Origin: Branchiostoma floridae
Taxonomy: Eukaryota > Chordata > Leptocardii > Amphioxiformes > Branchiostomatidae
Length of the DNA stretch: 64,000 bases
Assembly (NCBI RefSeq): GCF_000003815.2
Contig: NC_049985.1
Location: 16,500,119 to 16,564,118 of the forward strand
Direction: 5' to 3'
Shown: positions 55,960 through 64,000 of the stretch, piece by piece
Layout: each line of letters opens with the position of its first letter
Numbering within the stretch: the first letter of the stretch is position 1
The notes under the pieces: model-generated
Told to the model about the DNA's origin: nothing
The model's input: only the letters and a program-made list of their open reading frames with translations
The model's database searches: none
Translations under genes and position numbers: made by a program

Positions 55960-58900
55960 ATACATCACACAAAAACTACATTTTTTGCATACCTCCATTT
56001 TGATCAGTCAGAAAAAAGTACAGGCCACGGAGCCTGTAAAGGAGGCTAGGATTGTATATCCCTAAACACATACTTCGTGCTTTTAGCAATTACTCTCGCC
56101 CAGGGCCGAACATTCCTTTCTAGGATGTTTTCAAGTCGGATATCTCAACCTGCTGGGACCGCCCACCCTCAGGGGCAGGGCTGAGTTGAAGCGCAGGTGG
56201 AAAGATGTACGGTGAAAAAATGTACACACAACAAAGCAACTGATTCTGATGGGAAAACGAAATACTGGCCGTCTACCTATTCTATTGAGATAAACACACT
56301 CTATGTATGCACCCATCAAACTCTGTCGTCTGAGGTTAAAAATATAAACGATTCCTTTAAAATATACTTTCTGAAGGGGACTTGAAACCCGGTTACAGCT
56401 TGTTTCTGCCGTGTGTTTGGTACGGACCGAAGAGTCTAGTGTAAAGTGATATATAAGGATGTTAGGATGTGGCAACAACAAGTCGACTGACTGAAACCAA
56501 CTGTTGTTTTGTAACCATGAGGTTTCTGGAGTTCAACCTTGTGGGCCTCACACCATTGCACTACACCGTGTGTCATGTAGCGTTTGTGCCAAACCGCTAG
56601 TATGTTGTTTCTTGGCTAGAAGATCACGGCATAGCTTTACCCTTATCATACCACGCGCTCCGTGTAACATTCTGTACTACAAACCACCTACAAGTTTCCC
56701 GTTTCCTGGCTAGCAAGATATAAACCACGCGGGAAAATACCACACAGGCGGCCAAGTTCACATGCTGACCCTTTCAGCGCTAATCTAACACAGAGGGAGG
56801 GTCAGGTTCAATGTCGGGCGCGCCGACAGCCAAGGGGATACCGAAGACGGATGACTTGGCCTTCCGCCTGGACTGTTTCTGTCGGAGATAAAGTGGCATG
56901 AGCCAGACGGCGTGATGTTGAAGTGTGAAGTATATCACACGCTACACACAGAGCATGATTGCGACCTAACAGGGTGGTAGGCGGCAGCGAGATTGTAGTT
57001 TATACCGCTAAAGTAATGAGGGCTCGAACCGATCCATTCGGCTCTGTCAGTTCTACACGAGGAGGCGACGACTCAGGGGAACTTTTGTTGATGAGTACTA
57101 CTCTCCTGGGGGAGGGCTCGTTAGACCAAATATAGAAACCGAGTGTGTTATCGTTCTCACCTGTCAAAGGACAGGATTTGTTTTCTGTACACCATTTGTA
57201 CCCATCTAGTTAGAGTGCTATATCCATCTAGTTAGAGTGCTATATGTAGTTATCGTATGTTGAAAATGAGCGCCTATGCGAGCGAGTGTACCAACGAAAG
57301 ACCACCTTCCAGGGCTCGAATTTTTTTTAATTGTGCACGCTAAGCCTAGCCAAACGTAAAGAGGAAAAAAATAATAAAATGAATCAGAATGTCAGCAAAC
57401 CTTATTGCTTCTCTTAGTAGCTTGAATCGTTGAAAAATATCAAATTTGATAGCTTCAAGAAAATGTTCAACAAGTAATGTAACAACCTTTAAGGTAGGCT
57501 GTGTAACGCAAACTCCGCTATCCGGAGCTTGTAGACTCCTTCCCACGGATCGGCGCGGCAATGTACGACGGGCCTGAGAAGCGCGATTAAATCAGGCTAC
57601 CTTTAAGGTTCATCATTTTTTTCTGAAAACTAAATGTATGCAAGTATAACATTATAATGATCATAGTAACAAAACAGAAATATCTAGACGCACAGGTGCA
57701 CCCGCGTAGCTTTGAAACATGCACCCAGTATGACTCTCCAAGCAGAGGTTAGGCTCAGGCGTCTTTTTTAACGTTTTTAGTCGTTTTTATCGGATTTCTA
57801 TTTTGTATTGTTTCTTGAAGTTAGCTGTTGACAATACAAGATACAATACAAAATAGAAAGCCCGATAAAAACGACTAAAATAACGTTAAAAAACAGCCGG
57901 GGCCTAACCTCTACTTGGAAAGTTCCCAGTATTTCAAGCCCTGCCTTGTCAGATCAGCTCTTAACAGCACTAAAATGCAGCACTTGAACTTTGGTAACGT
58001 TACAAGTGTTACAGGCGTGATGATAACACAGTGTACTCTGGCGTGAGGAAAAGCAATCACCACTAGCTGTCACTACTGAATTACCAGCACATGCATAAGA
58101 GAAAGACTAGCATTTTACAAGAAACAGTTCCTTGAACTCTTTTGTTTGCACCTTACGTAAGTGATGAATTGCAGTTTATCAGTCTACTAGCCTCTACCAG
58201 GCTTCGTGGTTTGATGGTCTAATTGTCGAAATTGGACAAATAGAGTCAATACGCTAGGGGANNNNNNNNNNNNNNNNNNNNNNNNNNNNNNNNNNNNNNN
58301 NNNNNNNNNNNNNNNNNNNNNNNNNNNNNNNNNNNNNNNNNNNNNNNNNNNNNNNNNNNNNCGAAGCCTGGTAGAGGCTACAGTCTACACCCACGAGAAA
58401 GAGCATGGCGGGTAACTGAATATGCAGATGTGTGGATTGGCGCATGCGCGGAGCAACGGATAAAATCTGCCCACATCATAGAGACACAGTACTTTAAAAC
58501 GATGTCTTTTTGTGTAGAAATACAAAGATATGTAATGAACTCGATTGAAACTTTTTGAGCTTGAAAGATTGTCTCATACGAAAACACAAATCAAACTTTC
58601 TTACATTTTCTTACATCTTCTGGGACCTACCGTCTGTTTTGTTTGATGTAGCCGTATAAAGTGACTGTATAACAACTTACAAATGGGGCACACTGTACAA
58701 ATATACTTCAAAGACTATGTAGTATTTCCCCCCGGACGACATGTCCATTCAATCAGGGGTTGTTGAGGAAGAACAAGTCCCGATGCGGATGTACGCCTGC
58801 GTCCCTTGGACACACGCCAGGGCATACGTGTCCCGGATGTACGTGGCCGCCATCTTTAAAATAGTGGAACTAGTGTCGAAAATGATAAAACTGATAATAT

Positions 58901-61900
58901 CTTGGGACGTTAATGAGAAAATGAAACCATTTGATCTACAACACGTTCGGATGAGAGTTCAATTACTATTATTGACATGACAATCATAGCATGTACGTTG
59001 TGATTGTGTTAGACAATTAAACGTTAGGTGGAAAGATCGAAAATCGGGATGTTCTTCTGTCAGTTCTGACATAAGTGGTTTGGATTGCTCTATTTGCACG
59101 TTTTGACCTGTCCTAGTTCCTGCATCCATTTGCGGGTCAGTTCTCTACTTAGGGATTATCTCGGTTGCACTGGGACAGAAACACGGAAAACACGACAGCT
59201 TGGGGTCGAAAGTGTATCGATTTTATTATCTAGAGGGCACACGCCAGTTCTGTAGGAAATACACGGGACGAGGCAGTTCAACACAACAATGAATTTTTTT
59301 CGACACAGGAGCGTCGGGCGAAGCAGAGTGGTTTTAGACTCACCCTTGCCTTGTGTTGAGTTCGATATCACCGATGGATAGGGGGGCCTGTTGTAACTTT
59401 ACTTGCGCCTGTTAGTTAATTAATTGGCTTCAGATAAATTTATATCTCAAACCTAGAATGATGTGAACCAAGTCGACAAACTACCCTACTCCCATTTATT
59501 TCGAAAATGTAATTAAAAATTTTCAAATATACTATGGCCTGCCAAACCGCCATCAGCTAGTAGATTGAAAGATGGCAATTTGCTATATACAATTACAGTG
59601 TGCTCTTATATAAATGTAATTAACATAGAAATATAGCACGGGCCATTGGCATTCAATTTTGTTGTTGGCTGCATAATGCATATCAATCTGTCTCGTGTTT
59701 CCCGATTGCTCTTTGCGTGATGAGTCTGCGTGTGGAACGTTATGTATACATTAAACATATCTTTCCTCTGTGGTGCGTCACAACTCACAAAACACCTGCT
59801 TTGATGAAAACAGGAGAGTGTCAGGTGTTCGCCATACGCTATTTTTACGACAGCAAATTTCTGGTATTTTGGGAGAATTCGATAAAATGATGTGTCGTAC
59901 GGTCTCCTAGCAGAGGTTTGATTTATTTTGGATCCAGGCGTCTTTTTGCAATGATGATGTCTTTTTCATGTGTTTTTGTCGGACGTTTGTCAGGTTTCCA
60001 TTTTGTCCTCCACCCAACCTGACAAAATAGGAAGCCCGACAACAACGTCTGAATCCTAACGTCTTAAAAAAAGTTAGACATCCAGGTAATAAGACAATTT
60101 TTTCTGTTCGTTCGTGAATGTGGGAAAGTGGTGGCATGACTTCTTTGAACAATGTGACTCTTTCGGCGTAAATGGGCACTTGGAAATAAAACGTGTTTCT
60201 TTCTCCAGTTCAAATCATGTACAGTATAATGTACAATATTAGCCCTATAACCAGCGTAGTTAGTCTGCTATATAGAGACTAGCTTCTTTCACAACCTCGA
60301 CGAAAAACAACAACGAGTACGACCAAAAAACGGTGTGACCGCGGCTGAAGTGAACAGCAGGCGATGCCGAGTGCCGATAATTGATTTTCCGCGGAAAGAA
60401 TAACATGTCCGCCTTTGGGAACGTTTAAAAGCTTCCGACAGGTTGGGAAGAATTTCTATTGGAATTGCAATTTGGCACGCGCGGCGTTTTGATGGATCAC
60501 TGGGAAGTTTTTGTCTCAAGTTGAAAATGCTTTCTTCAGGTTTTAACTATGACTAAATCAATAAATGATCATATGGGCATCCTTTTTACACTTGAGAGGA
60601 AACAACTATACAAAGTCTGAACGTATTTAAACGTTGTGATATGTAAAAAAAAATCATTATCATTACAGAATTCTTGCAAATGCAGAAAAGTACCATCCCT
60701 GAATAACTGGTCAGTGAGTCAGATTTTGTTCTCAGAAAAATAATACAGAAGTACGTCATGTATAGCAAAATATATGACGTTCTAAAATTTGTTCGAAAAA
60801 TGTTTGGGTTAAAATGACATCAACATGGGCCTTCTCAAGCATTTTCCGTTCCTTTGCAATGTACTGGAAACAAAATGCCCAACTCTTACATACAATACTA
60901 CACACGCGTTTCCACAATCAATACTTCGACAGATGTGCTTATTCATCTGAAAACAAAACTGACACAGATATCAATTACCTCGCAACGGTTCGAAATGAAA
61001 ACCCAATCATCTAAAAACACGGTGCTTTTAGTGCGCTCAGCTCCAGTGCAAATTGATCCAATATAATGCCGTGCACTCGTCGATATCTACCCATGAACGC
61101 TGTAAACTTGGAGGCCAACATCTATACTGTTACACAGGCCAACATTTCTACTGTTACACTAATAGCAATACGGGCTTACGAACCGTGGAGACGATTGTGT
61201 ATAGGGGTAACGATAAATCTTATACGAAGGCAGGTTTTTACGTTCTTAACATTTAAAGTACCCTTATTACGAGGGCGTTTATCCCTTAGGCTATTGACTA
61301 AAGAGAAGCGCGCCAGCTAAGCTACAATATTGAATCTGTCTAATGTCAGCGTAAGAGAAACGTTCGGCGGGTACGTTTTTATGAGCTCCCTGTACAAGGG
61401 TGCACTGTTAAAACGTGCCTCTGACAAGAGAGCATTCTATTCCACCGACAGTAAATATATGGTGTAATAACGGTTCGTGCCCTTGAAAATTTTCAATCAT
61501 GCAAATGTATGACGTCACCACACGCATTCCTATATGCGCGTTTATGACAAATGGTTCCCACGTCGACTGGAGCTCATTTCAACCAGAGACACAATGTTAG
61601 TTTTTAATACACCCATTTCCAACGATAGGTCTCGCAGGTGTGATAAAGGTTGCCGTGATAATTACACACGGGTTAGATGATTTCTGGTGTGCCGTTGTGT
61701 TGACTGTAAGCACACCTGTCCCGATTTCAAGGTACATTTGTCCCACCTGCGTGTAACAGCCACCATTATTGGAACTGTAATCTCTTTGTTATACTGCTGT
61801 TGACCACAGTGGGTAGGACCCTACCCAGTAACTATTTGCCCAGCCCCCTCGTACTCGGACAGTTTTATTATGTTGAAACACAGCACACACATGCACTTGG

Positions 61901-62478
61901 CGCCGCGAGCATTTTCACACACGGTACGTAATTTATGACGCATTTACACCAAACAAAAAGTTATTACATCCGTAATCACTTGTAATGCCACGTAAAACTT
62001 CGTCTTATACTGTGGATTATATGGGTAAAATATTTCTCTACATTTTTGCTCAGGTTTATAAATGCCATAGTGATGCTGTATAGAAACAATATACGTGTTT
62101 TTTTTCCTTTCGCTGTTCCTGTCTTTCTTCTCGTTTTCTGTAGTTCGTCCTTTCACTCCTTCGCTCTTGAAATTCATTCGTCAGAAAGGTCAGTTTAAGA
62201 TATGCACCATATACATCTAAGGCAAGAATGGTGCAACATTTGGTCTAGTGTACCTCATGGTTTAGTCATAGGTCCCCTACTTTCATTGTCTATACCGATG
62301 ATAATGTTAACGACATTGTTGGGAAAAGACTTGCTCTCACCTGTACTATTCGTGGTGTGGTCCCCGCTAATGTCCACCTCTCCCGTGGTCTTGATTGACC
62401 ATCCGCTGTTGGGCTGTAGTGTGCAGAACACTGTAGGTTCTTCCTCATATGTACACTTAAACGTGGACGTCCTCGTAC
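42566..62478 (-). CDS. Type I membrane protein with two MAM domains and PPxY tail, 5' partial
   Basis: Eight minus-strand exons keep phase throughout: 62341-62478, 49318-49595, 48781-49090, 46345-46625, 45778-45868, 45370-45468, 44764-44885, 42566-43360. MAM 1 uses the first two exons and the start of the third: KCTYEEEPTVFC, GWSI, GDHTTNST, GHVAVIES, CKVF, then LAIDDVQL. MAM 2 runs from CFFNNSDDPFCGWENP through DGYYVHIEAS and YMCAKFYYHM to GDIALDDVVIMTGRCP. A short Thr/Pro stalk leads to one helix (IIIAAILGGIVVVLLVAVIA) split across two exons, then a basic stop-transfer (KSFKRSRCYRRRR). The tail is about 265 codons with PPPAYDDVF, a WW-domain ligand, and a strongly acidic end. MAM domains mediate adhesion in receptors. 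The signal peptide is outside the window. The last exon contains stops in its own frame over about 60 bp, bridged by another open frame, which points to two compensating 1-nt indels. No known family with this exact architecture is recognised. Confidence 0.88.
44395..44640 (+). mobile_element. tRNA-derived SINE with perfect B box
   Basis: tggcatacggcagg (A-box-like) is followed by gagttcgaatccgctg (a canonical B box), then a body and ggataggacgttaaatgaag and gtcccgtgt. The 3' core resembles the ggacgtaaaacgggggtccc core of the other SINE. Lies in the last intron of the MAM gene, reading opposite to the gene. Confidence 0.8.
45171..45240 (+). mobile_element. SINE 3' core fragment
   Basis: aaaacgggggtcccgtgctc then gaggaggtgcctcgactacg; same core as 16400-16672 (minus) and 37835-37920 (minus). 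Confidence 0.6.
45919..46278. mobile_element. MITE family H, copy 2
   Basis: tttgattacatggatgacat at the left and atgtcatccatacaatcaaa at the right, with aactgatgcg...gtgcg and its inverted partner inside. About 360 bp in a MAM gene intron, between exons 45778-45868 and 46345-46625. Confidence 0.82.
47035..47290 (+). mobile_element. tRNA-derived SINE, second family
   Basis: tggctaagtgg matches the Pol III A-box consensus and gagttcgattcctggc the B box, about 40 bases apart as in tRNA genes. The body ends in a hyphenated stem (gtccctacggcctcaaaaag, gctaagggac). Lies in a MAM gene intron on the opposite strand. Confidence 0.8.
51282..51612 (+). mobile_element. MITE family B, copy 3
   Basis: agttaagggtacagcccgtc at the left and gcaggttgtgcccttagct at the right are inverted ends. 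The body is nearly collinear with 31763-32088. Confidence 0.88.
52309..52416. mobile_element. MITE family C, copy 3
   Basis: tatctcaaagcagatcctac and the inverted gtaggatctgcttggagatt, TA-bounded, 108 bp. Shorter than copies 1 and 2, with gatactat-type arms reduced. Confidence 0.8.
52776..53012. mobile_element. Imperfect TIR element
   Basis: gatactctggaagccagcca and ggatcgggcagctagga on the left are inverted and diverged on the right (tagctacccggtcctgtctg, gctcccagggtatg). Inside, agacagtcagcccg pairs with cgggctgactgcctt. The flanks share gagaagggcctgggata as a direct repeat (52762 and 53009). Confidence 0.6.
54738..55557. mobile_element. Long inverted-repeat element with hammerhead-like hairpin and central gap
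   Basis: The arms 54738-55029 and 55264-55557 are close inverted copies (ccagttgtagagattgaatt and partner, ctaactagaaaaactggttt and partner). The right arm carries CTGAAGA (55468-55474), a 6-bp stem GAGTGA/TCACTC with loop tggatg, and GAAAC (55494-55498). The centre is lost in a 127-N gap. Probably a retroelement in inverted arrangement, Penelope-like by comparison, but no coding sequence is visible. Confidence 0.75.
55087..55213. other. Assembly gap (127 N)
   Basis: At the axis of the large inverted repeat. Confidence 0.95.
55902..55959. repeat. (CA)n microsatellite
   Basis: About 28 CA dinucleotides. Confidence 0.97.
57202..57246. repeat. Two-copy 22-bp tandem repeat
   Basis: ccatctagttagagtgctat followed by at is repeated directly twice. 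Confidence 0.85.
57737..57920. mobile_element. MITE family G, copy 1
   Basis: Inverted arms: tccaagcagaggttaggc and gcctaacctctacttggaa, with ttttagtcgtttttatcgg and its partner inside and attttgtattgt/acaatacaaaat around the loop. 184 bp, no ORF. Confidence 0.8.
58187..58380. mobile_element. Hairpin MITE with 7-bp target duplication, copy 2
   Basis: Starts ctagcctctaccaggcttcg and ends cgaagcctggtagaggcta, with the loop region replaced by a 100-N gap (58262-58361). The flanks are cagtcta at 58180-58186 and 58381-58387, an exact 7-bp duplication. Confidence 0.86.
58262..58361. other. Assembly gap (100 N)
   Basis: Lies inside the hairpin MITE. The copy at 6143-6323 suggests that fewer than 100 bases are missing. 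Confidence 0.95.
59905..60060. mobile_element. MITE family G, copy 2 (diverged)
   Basis: agcagaggttt...ccaggcgtctttttgcaa, then tgtcaggtttccattttgtc and the inverted gacaaaataggaagcccgac. Same plan as copy 1 with extensive drift. Confidence 0.6.
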
Positions 62479-63585
62479 CTGAAGTAGCGTATATGGCACA
62501 AAAGGTTGTCAAATTCTGCATGCAAAACATAGTATCAAAACTAGTGATAAATTGAATAATATCAAAATATAAATCCCCACAACAGTAATGTAATATTATA
62601 TAGAGAGCCTAATTCAAGACTTGCAGTGTAATTGGATCTCCATTGTCTGTTTACTTTACACTCCAGATTTGAGCAGGTGTTCCTCAGGGTTCAGTACTAG
62701 GTTCCCCTGTTTTCGTTATCTCATCTATGCCAATACTTGTGTACTACCATTAATTACTTTTAACTTAAGCCTACGGGCATGAATTTGTAATAAACCTTTC
62801 AACAGATTATCAGGCAAGTGACAATGCACAGTGAGAGTTTTGTGTTCTTTACAAAATCACTATTGATTGAAACAAAACGTAATCCTCATGCGCTTAAACA
62901 ACAATAGGATTATTCAATCCAATTCACTCCAGGTGTCCAACCTCCCCTGGATTAAACAATGCGATGTTAATTACGTTTTGTGAGGAGACCCTTATCTTTG
63001 ATGACTATTTGATTTATTTCATTGCTCAAGTTTTATGCAATATGTATTTCCTTTAGTAGTATTTCTGTCCATTTAAAATCAATGATCACTACCTCAGCTA
63101 TTCTGTGTGCCCACAGAGCAATAAATATATTTATGAGTACGTCGCTATCAGTTATTGTAAATTCAAAATCGACGCAATCTTATCAAAGGTCTTTGGTCAG
63201 TATGTCTTCTTCCGTGGTACATTTCTGTGGTAATTTATCTATTTAAAATATGTTCTTCGACGTTAATACGTCGTGAACATATGTTACGAAATAAGAACAA
63301 AACCCTAAAATTAGACACCGATTCCTTTCATATATTGTTCCTATGTCTACGAGTATATTAGTATTTCAGATATGATTCTTTTCTTCTGGCGCAATCATGA
63401 TAAGGGGCCCCCAGGGGATACCCCATAACACCCCAGGGGACACTGTAGACAACGCTTGAGTACAGTACTCATCAATAATATATATTCTTCTTATTCTTAA
63501 TCCGTGTTTCAGAGTTCCTGTTTATTCTCTCCATTACAAGGGAGTCTTTGGGCGTTTCCCGTCAACCCAGCGGCTAGAGAACCTA

Positions 63586-64000
63586 CGAGGGGCGTGCAAT
63601 TAGTAATGGTCCTGACCCATTTCCCATAGCAGGAGATTAATGAAACTTGGCACAGTTATTAGTCTTTCTCTTCATAGGAATCACCCAGAGTTATGCATTT
63701 CTCCCATCGTTTGATGCAGCTCTGGACACCGATTTTGTAGGACACCCCAGGTTGGTCCTCCAACTGATGCCTCATCAATGGCACAAGAGGGACGACCAGG
63801 TCTGGGAGCTGTTTCCACAGACTTCCAGCCACGTTTGAATTCAGGATGCCAGCGTTTTACAAGGTCATATGATGGGGCATCATCACCATAAGTTTCATTT
63901 ATTTCATCAAAAGTCTTCTTTGGTGTGCGTCCTTTCAAATACAAAAACCGGATCACTGCGCGACGCTCAACTAGTTCCATTTCACACCTGGTCCATTTCG
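63586..64000 (-). pseudogene. Internally deleted mariner-type transposon
   Basis: Next to TA (63584-63585) the end cgaggggcgtgcaattagta is a mariner-like terminal repeat. The minus-strand frame from ATG at 63978-63980 encodes the transposase N-terminal helix-turn-helix part (RAVIRFLYLKGRTPKKTFDE, GDDAPSY, VKRW, EFKRG, PRPGRPS). It then jumps to another frame reading RWEKCITLGDSYEEKD and a stop at 63659-63661, which is the family's C-terminal end. The catalytic D,D,D core is missing, so the element is a deletion derivative. The other terminal repeat lies at or past the window edge. Confidence 0.85.

Larger units (their letters stand above)
49596..62340 (-). other. 12.7-kb MAM gene intron, no other gene supported
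   Basis: The interval between the first and second MAM exons seen here. It holds MITEs at 51.3, 52.3, 52.8, 57.7, 58.2 and 59.9 kb, a long inverted repeat at 54.7 kb, two gaps and a (CA)n run. ORFs over 100 codons here overlap transposons (51249-51650) or the CA repeat, and none has domain support. Confidence 0.6.

Noticed and set aside
55579-56003. ORFs rich in Cys-Val or His-Thr
   Set aside because: Produced by the (CA)n microsatellite.
62202-62555. 117-codon plus-strand ORF
   Set aside because: Shadow of the minus-strand MAM exon at 62341-62478, whose splice sites and domain pattern are convincing.
1-64000. CRISPR arrays, bacterial operons or phage genes
   Set aside because: None seen. 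The repeats are animal satellites and MITEs, and genes have spliceosomal introns.

Overview
The window looks like genomic DNA of an invertebrate deuterostome, most likely amphioxus (Branchiostoma). This is inferred from intron-rich animal genes, single-copy orthologues of vertebrate families (BLTP1/KIAA1109, serum amyloid A, MARCH-type RING-CH ligase), AT-rich intergenic DNA crowded with short hairpin transposons, and draft-style N gaps. No bacterial or organellar features are present.

Layout. 1-5.4 kb: the first six coding exons of BLTP1 on the minus strand. The last exon of a serum amyloid A gene lies on the plus strand inside the next BLTP1 intron. 5.4-8 kb: a CpG-rich start region with one or two weak plus-strand first exons. 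8.5-12.1 kb: a 215-bp satellite with a four-monomer higher-order repeat and decayed edges. 12-25 kb: gene-poor, with several terminal-inverted-repeat elements, SINEs, a dead LINE and one unexplained CpG-rich minus-strand ORF. 25.4-31.0 kb: a complete four-exon RING-CH (MARCH-type) ubiquitin ligase on the plus strand. 33.6-40.2 kb: a complete eight-exon gene for a DUF4476-like helical domain followed by a Gly-Tyr-Pro-Pro repeat tail, plus strand. 42.6-62.5 kb: the 3' part of a type I membrane protein with two MAM domains, one transmembrane helix and a long acidic tail with a PPxY motif, minus strand. It includes a 12.7-kb intron and a probable pair of compensating frameshifts in the last exon. 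The window ends in an internally deleted mariner element.

The genes do not form an operon and no shared pathway is evident. BLTP1 is lipid transport at membrane contacts, SAA is a secreted acute-phase lipoprotein component, MARCH proteins ubiquitinate membrane proteins, and the MAM protein is probably an adhesion or receptor molecule. Joins between exons were checked by reading splice sites and phase; every join listed for the four multi-exon genes keeps frame except the lesion noted in the last MAM exon. Six N gaps occur, and at least four of them sit inside tandem or inverted repeats.
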